10,854 bases of DNA from Gammaproteobacteria bacterium. GTDB lineage: Bacteria; Pseudomonadota; Gammaproteobacteria; SZUA-140. A program made the translations under genes and the position numbers. Shown here piece after piece: positions 7,783 through 10,854 of the stretch. The notes under the pieces were generated by a model. That model was not told where the DNA came from. It made no database searches and worked only from the letters and a program-made list of their open reading frames with translations. Every line of letters starts with the position of its first letter. The stretch's first letter is position 1. Location of the stretch: positions 1 to 10,854 of the forward strand of contig JALSHQ010000358.1 in assembly GCA_026982145.1 (NCBI GenBank). The letters are read 5' to 3'.

Positions 7783-8193
7783 TTAGTACTGTGGTGGTGC
7801 CCGTAAAGGCGGGGAAAGGAGATAGTCGTGATGGATGAGTTTATCTTTTCGACGGCGCTGATGGACATGCCGTGAAGAGACAAATGCTATTAAGGAGAAA
7901 AAAATCACGAATAGTGCTATCGCAAAAGCACTGTGATTGAGGTTTTTCACCACCCCGTCAGGCGACACATCAAGCTCGGATACTTCGCCATAATGGTGAT
8001 CGTGGGAGATGTCATGAGCAAAATGGGCTTTGCTCAAATGGGTATGGCCACTGAGCTCATCAGCCCCATGAGTGTGGTCTAGGTCATGCACGTGTAGATT
8101 AATGCTTTGCGCACACAGCAGCGCCAAAGAGAGAAATAGACTCCAAAGTAGTAATATCTTTCTATTTGTCTGGCGAAAAGAATCCATGGCCAT
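7783..8193 (-). CDS. Small His-rich, two-pass membrane protein ahead of the czc genes (CzcI-like position)
   Basis: A 136-residue protein I cannot assign to a named family. Residues about 12-31 are hydrophobic (LLLWSLFLSLALLCAQS), a signal peptide or first membrane helix. Residues 34-67 hold eleven His, in HVHDLDHTH, HTHLSKAHFAH and SHDHHYG. A second hydrophobic stretch (about 88-107, SAFAIALFVIFFSLIAF) is followed by HVHQRRRKDK, so the positive-inside rule puts both ends in the cytoplasm and the His loop in the periplasm. The C-terminal tail is SPPLRAPPQY. It lies 139 bases before czcC on the same strand, the place that czcI takes in the Cupriavidus czc operon. Likely role, by inference only: periplasmic metal binding, sensing or delivery for the efflux complex. 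ATG at 8193 and 8187 are both possible starts; neither has a Shine-Dalgarno sequence. Confidence 0.8.
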   Translation of the reverse strand: MAMDSFRQTNRKILLLWSLFLSLALLCAQSINLHVHDLDHTHGADELSGHTHLSKAHFAHDISHDHHYGEVSELDVSPDGVVKNLNHSAFAIALFVIFFSLIAFVSSRHVHQRRRKDKLIHHDYLLSPPLRAPPQY

Positions 8194-8198
8194 TGGAG

Positions 8199-8226
8199 TC
8201 TATACAATTAAGTAAGCTAAAAGCAA
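8199..8226 (-). promoter_or_regulatory. Probable promoter of the His-rich gene and czc cluster
   Basis: TTGCTT (8226-8221) and TATAGA (8204-8199) on the minus strand are spaced by 16 bases. The -10 ends only 5 bases before ATG 8193, so transcription would begin at or close to the start codon. The spacing and sequence do not resemble the long-spacer dyad of MerR-type metal promoters. Confidence 0.45.
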
Positions 8227-8264
8227 TCCCCATCTCACATCACTTGATTAGAAATCGCCACAAT

Positions 8265-8297
8265 AAAAAACCCCTAGCCAAAATGGTCAGGGGTTTT
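8265..8297 (-). terminator. Rho-independent terminator after the DUF4389 gene
   Basis: On the minus strand AAAACCCCT pairs with AGGGGTTTT, and inner CCA pairs with TGG around the loop; a run of six T follows. It starts about 40 bases after the stop of the 128-residue membrane protein and separates it from the His-rich gene and its promoter. Confidence 0.85.
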
Positions 8298-8338
8298 ACT
8301 TTCAGAAGCTGATCTGTTGCTTAAATGTACTGCTTAAG

Positions 8339-8725
8339 TCAGGCCGATGCTTTCGCATCGTCAGAAATATCAGCGCTACTCACTACCGGGTTTTTAGGCG
8401 TGGGCCAACTGCTCATTGGAAAAGGCTTAGTTTCTGTTTGATAGGTCTGAAACGCAGCAATCGATGCCACATATTGTGAAAGGCTATCGCCAAACGCCAT
8501 CAGTTTAGGGTGGTGCTCACCCTGCGAGATACGGTAGACAAACTGCATCAACATCGTCACGCCAATGATAAACTCGCTAATACGGAGCGCGACCCAGAAA
8601 AGTAGCATGAAGACGAGCCGGAGCCACTGTTCGCCTAAATCACTTTTTTTCTCAACAGCGGCCTCACCGGGCGAAACAGTTTCTGCGGTGCTATCAATGG
8701 GTTTAATTTCATCCTGCTGACTCAT
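8339..8725 (-). CDS. DUF4389 family membrane protein
   Basis: A 128-residue protein of the DUF4389 family, whose function is unknown. Residues 1-30 are polar and acidic. The hydrophobic core LRLVFMLLFWVALRISEFIIGVTMLMQFVYRIS (about 36-67) contains one long or two short membrane helices. The conserved signature follows: GEHHPKLMAFGDSLSQYVASIAAFQTYQTETKPFPMSSWP, with the typical FG-x2-L and KPFP-x-S-x-W elements. The C-terminal 20 residues are polar and probably disordered. The start ATG at 8725 follows AAGGGGGGAG. It appears to be a single-gene unit: a terminator follows it and the gene upstream (the dehydrogenase) is almost 280 bases away. The family call rests on my recognition of the signature. 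Confidence 0.85.
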   Translation of the reverse strand: MSQQDEIKPIDSTAETVSPGEAAVEKKSDLGEQWLRLVFMLLFWVALRISEFIIGVTMLMQFVYRISQGEHHPKLMAFGDSLSQYVASIAAFQTYQTETKPFPMSSWPTPKNPVVSSADISDDAKASA

Positions 8726-9004
8726 AACTCCCCCCTTATTTTGCTCATTAAAGACATTGCATTTTTTAGTAAAATTACGCTCTCACCTTGAATGTGTTGA
8801 ACATATCATCCTTGTGATGCGACTTTACACAAATTTTCATCACCACGTCATCATTAAATTATCTACGCCTAGCCGCTGACTAAAATCTATTTTATGGGAT
8901 ATAAAGCAACGAGCTGAATAACCTAATAAAACACAATAAGATAGCTTTCACTTCTTCAATGGCACTTCACAAGAGGAAGTTTTATTGACGCAGTAAACGG
9001 GTTT
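8726..9004. other. Intergenic region between DUF4389 gene and dehydrogenase
   Basis: 279 AT-rich bases without a supportable gene. The promoter of the DUF4389 gene should lie at its left end on the minus strand, but I see only poor matches (for example TTCAAC, 18 bases, TAATTT). A 5-bp stem, ACTTC/GAAGT, lies near 8955-8985 but has no T-tract on the minus strand, so no clear terminator for the dehydrogenase gene is visible. Confidence 0.4.
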
Positions 9005-9970
9005 TTAGCGAGGCTTTATTAACACCTTCATTGCCCCTTTTTTTTGCGCCAACGTGAAAGCCGCTTGATAATCTTCCAACAAGCAGGTTCCGTCAATTAA
9101 AGATTCGGTCTCTATCGCGCCCTTTTCGAGGGCTGCAATGGCGTGAGTAAAATCACCACAACGAGAACCCATCAGCTGAATTTCATCAATCACTAACTGA
9201 GTTAAGTCAGTGATTAGTGGTGTGGGAAAACTGCTTTTCATAACGCAAACCCCTTGCGGGCGCGTTGCTTTCAAAGCTAAGAGCAAGCCAGGTTCACCTC
9301 CCGTAGCATCAATCGTCACATCAGCTGATTTAGGCTTTACCTCAGTTTCATCAATGCAACTCGCCGCAACTCTTTGCAGCAGTGCTCGTTGCCGCTCATA
9401 ACGTGCAACAATTTTTATCTCCTTTTCTTGCAAAGCCATTACCCGCGCAATCAGCTGCCCCAGCCTTCCGGCACCCACCAATAGCACTTCTTGGTAAGTG
9501 TGAAATTGAAGCTGCTCAACAATGCGAAATGCGGCGGCCAGTGGCTCAATAAAAACCGCTTGCCGATCATCAATGCGATCAGGGATGAGATGAAGCGAGT
9601 TCACCTTCACAACCAACCACTCCGCAAAAGCACCTTGGTGCTCACGAATGCCGATAACACGACGATGCTGACAGTGGCGATATTGTTGCCGTAAACATTG
9701 CTCGCATTTTCCGCACCACTGATTGATTTCAGCAACCACACGTTTTCCGAGCCAATCGTTATTGACACCATCACCCACTGCTAACACCTCAGCAACGAAC
9801 TCGTGCCCCGGTACACCACAAAAATCGGCATAGCCTTTAAGGAGCGCAAGATCAGTACCGCAAATACCCGCAAGCCGAATTTTTAATAGTGCCTCATCAG
9901 AGGCAGGCCGCGGCTGCGATAGTGTGTTACAGAGGGTGAGGTTTTGGTTCTTTAGAGATAAGGCTTTCAT
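9005..9970 (-). CDS. Zinc-dependent medium-chain dehydrogenase (alcohol/threonine dehydrogenase-like)
   Basis: A 321-residue cytoplasmic oxidoreductase of the zinc MDR superfamily. Catalytic zinc ligands: C37 in GICGTD, H56-E57 in PGHEF, and E142 in EPLAAA. Structural zinc: C86-x2-C89-x2-C92-x7-C100 in WCGKCEQC plus RHC. The cofactor-binding loop is VGAGRLGQL (165-173). At the end of the next strand IKIVARYERQR places R190 where NAD-dependent enzymes usually have Asp, which hints at NADP. All zinc ligands are present, so the enzyme should be active. Substrate unknown; it is slightly shorter than typical members (about 340-350). The ATG at 9970 is the only in-frame start, since an in-frame TGA lies 24 bases upstream, yet no Shine-Dalgarno sequence precedes it. 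No operon partner is evident. Confidence 0.88.
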   Translation of the reverse strand: MKALSLKNQNLTLCNTLSQPRPASDEALLKIRLAGICGTDLALLKGYADFCGVPGHEFVAEVLAVGDGVNNDWLGKRVVAEINQWCGKCEQCLRQQYRHCQHRRVIGIREHQGAFAEWLVVKVNSLHLIPDRIDDRQAVFIEPLAAAFRIVEQLQFHTYQEVLLVGAGRLGQLIARVMALQEKEIKIVARYERQRALLQRVAASCIDETEVKPKSADVTIDATGGEPGLLLALKATRPQGVCVMKSSFPTPLITDLTQLVIDEIQLMGSRCGDFTHAIAALEKGAIETESLIDGTCLLEDYQAAFTLAQKKGAMKVLIKPR

Positions 9971-10001
9971 CGTGACTGCAGTGTAGCATCACCATAGGCA
10001 T
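9927..10001 (-). CDS. Possible 24-residue upstream ORF overlapping the dehydrogenase start
   Basis: ATG at 10001-9999 is preceded by AGGAG (10015-10011) at 9 bases, a better translation signal than that of the dehydrogenase itself. The frame reads MPMVMLHCSHDESL and continues to TAA at 9927-9929, so it ends 41 codon-bases inside the dehydrogenase gene in another frame. Three ATG codons occur in its first five codons. It could be a leader peptide or a translational coupling device. It may also be chance; no homologue is known to me. Confidence 0.3.
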   Translation of the reverse strand: MPMVMLHCSHDESLISKEPKPHPL

Positions 10002-10034
10002 GATGATTAACTCCTGCCTATTGTAGGCTCAACC

Positions 10035-10052
10035 TTAATAATCGAGTATTAA
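10035..10052. repeat. AT-rich inverted repeat upstream of the dehydrogenase
   Basis: TTAATA and TATTAA flank ATCGAG, a 6-6-6 dyad in the 130-base gap between ygfX and the dehydrogenase gene. The shape suits a repressor or activator half-site pair, but six AT base pairs are a weak basis. Confidence 0.25.
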
Positions 10053-10100
10053 CGATGGCCGGTCGTATGGTAAGAAAGTGGCTCGCGTCATGGCTAATCC

Positions 10101-10538
10101 TTAGCCCTGTTTTTTCATACGCAATAAAACTGAAAGTGCTCTGAAGCTGTCTCTCGGGAGTGAATCATAAGGCAACAGCAGAGTATAGGACTCACCCTCT
10201 GCCAATAATATTAAAATAATTAATTTAGGATGAATATAAGTAGAGGGTGATAACGTAACCTCGCGAGTAATACCATCAAAGGTATGAAGCTGCCATATTC
10301 CCGCTGTATCATGAGTCAGTAGCCGCACTGATTGCGACGTGCGCTGTAATATGTGATGTTGATAGAGCCAGTAAATATAGTACCCAAGCAGTGCGGCGAG
10401 TGGCAATGTAAGCAGCAACGAAAAAACGGTAAACAGAATAAAGATTGCGCCACCAAAATTGGCAATCAAAAACCATTTTAGTGTGGCTGAGGGGTGTGGT
10501 TCAATCCGTAAATAGGGCGCGCACCTTATTGATGACAT
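10101..10538 (-). CDS. ygfX: YgfX (CptA) family membrane protein, SdhE partner
   Basis: A 145-residue inner-membrane protein of the YgfX family, encoded next to sdhE as in many gammaproteobacteria. In E. coli and Serratia YgfX has been linked to SdhE and, as CptA, described as a toxin acting on the cytoskeleton; that activity is not evident from sequence. Residues 9-20 (YLRIEPHPSATL) are the usual N-terminus. Two membrane helices follow (about 21-40 and 41-60: FGGAIFILFTVFSLLLTL, LAALLGYYIYWLY). The soluble tail has IWQLHTFDG and the family-like end YDSLPRDSFRALSVLLR. I choose ATG 10538 because AAGGA lies 8 bases before it; a GTG at 10568 is an alternative. This start overlaps the end of sdhE by 38 bases, which implies translational coupling. 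Confidence 0.85.
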   Translation of the reverse strand: MSSIRCAPYLRIEPHPSATLKWFLIANFGGAIFILFTVFSLLLTLPLAALLGYYIYWLYQHHILQRTSQSVRLLTHDTAGIWQLHTFDGITREVTLSPSTYIHPKLIILILLAEGESYTLLLPYDSLPRDSFRALSVLLRMKKQG

Positions 10539-10764
10539 CGGCGATATCCTTATCTTCCGGCTGCTCACGTCCCATCAAATACTCCAGCAACTGCTGATCG
10601 GCCGTTTCAAGCATGCGCTCAAAAGTCTGTTGTTCATCAGTAGACAGTTTGGCGTACCCCTTTTCCAAGAAACCTTGAAGAAATAGATCTAGCTCTAACA
10701 TGCCTCGGCGACATTGCCACTGAAGGCGTGCATAGCGACTGTTTTCGGCTGCATCAGCACTCAT
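10501..10764 (-). CDS. sdhE: SdhE (YgfY/CptB), FAD assembly factor of succinate dehydrogenase
   Basis: An 87-residue cytoplasmic protein that promotes covalent attachment of FAD to the SdhA flavoprotein (Sdh5/SDHAF2 family). The hallmark RGMLELDL occurs at residues 20-27, with the RGxxE motif (R20, G21, E24) that is essential in the family. The remainder is the usual five-helix bundle sequence (STDEQQTFERML, LLEYLMGREQPED). Length is normal (E. coli 88). The start is ATG 10764, which shares one base with the sdhB stop (TGATG), so it is read through translational coupling; a GTG directly before it is less likely. It directly follows sdhB, so the assembly factor would be produced together with its enzyme. 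In E. coli sdhE-ygfX is separate from the sdh operon. Confidence 0.95.
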   Translation of the reverse strand: MSADAAENSRYARLQWQCRRGMLELDLFLQGFLEKGYAKLSTDEQQTFERMLETADQQLLEYLMGREQPEDKDIADVINKVRALFTD

Positions 10765-10854
10765 CACGTAAGCTGCTTGAGCATCATATGTTTTATCTTG
10801 CCAATTGCCTTGGTAGGATTAAGCCCTTTAGGGCAGACTTGCACACAATTCATA
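10764..10854 (-). CDS. sdhB: Succinate dehydrogenase iron-sulfur subunit, C-terminal end only
   Basis: The last 29 codons and stop of the iron-sulfur subunit of succinate dehydrogenase (complex II), which passes electrons from FAD to quinone. The visible tail reads MNCVQVCPKGLNPTKAIGKI and ends KQLT. The C-x3-C-P-x-GLNP pattern is the end of the [3Fe-4S]/[4Fe-4S] cluster-binding region and is highly characteristic of SdhB. The gene continues beyond 10854. The stop TGA (10766-10764) overlaps the sdhE start by one base. Confidence 0.95.
   Translation of the reverse strand, partial: MNCVQVCPKGLNPTKAIGKIKHMMLKQLT

Noticed and set aside
8194..8264. MerR-type or Zur-type metal operator ahead of the His-rich gene
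   Set aside because: No 19-20 base spacer with dyad symmetry and no recognisable Zur box; the candidate promoter has an ordinary 16-base spacer.
8740..8850. 21-codon minus-strand frame beginning MKICVKSHHKDD in the 8726-9004 gap
   Set aside because: No Shine-Dalgarno sequence and no recognisable motif; cannot be told from chance.
10015..10062. Sigma-70 promoter for the dehydrogenase using TACAAT as -10
   Set aside because: No acceptable -35 hexamer at 16-18 bases upstream.

Overview
The window looks like ordinary chromosome from a gammaproteobacterium of moderate GC content. The evidence is the ThrRS N-terminus, the SdhB C-terminal tail, SdhE (YgfY/CptB) followed by YgfX (CptA), a DUF4389 protein and a complete CzcCBA-type efflux operon. 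I cannot place it below class from sequence alone. Almost everything lies on the minus strand; the single plus-strand gene is a methyltransferase.

Layout in plus coordinates: positions 1-336 hold the N-terminal end of thrS (minus), preceded in its own direction by a hairpin terminator or attenuator (366-400) and a tRNA-Val(GAC) gene (410-486) with a recognisable promoter. Positions 780-1820 hold a lone SAM-dependent methyltransferase on the plus strand. It meets the efflux operon tail-to-tail across a perfect 18-bp hairpin (1833-1877).

Positions 1915-8193 form a heavy-metal efflux cluster on the minus strand, transcribed as: a small His-rich membrane protein, czcC-like outer-membrane factor, czcB-like His-rich lipoprotein adaptor, czcA-like inner-membrane RND pump. 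Together the last three should form a tripartite export system for divalent cations (Co/Zn/Cd/Ni class), with the His-rich proteins as likely periplasmic metal binders. No metal-responsive regulator is encoded in the window.

Positions 8339-8725 hold a DUF4389 membrane protein with its own terminator. Positions 9005-9970 hold a zinc-dependent medium-chain dehydrogenase, whose start is overlapped by a short upstream ORF with a better ribosome binding site. Positions 10101-10854 hold ygfX, sdhE and the end of sdhB, overlapping one another as a tightly coupled succinate dehydrogenase/assembly-factor unit.

I found no mobile element, CRISPR array, phage gene or clear sign of recent transfer. The points most worth checking are the His-rich gene ahead of czcC with a promoter almost on its start codon, the adaptor without an alpha-hairpin, the methyltransferase without the usual catalytic histidine, and the short ORF overlapping the dehydrogenase start.
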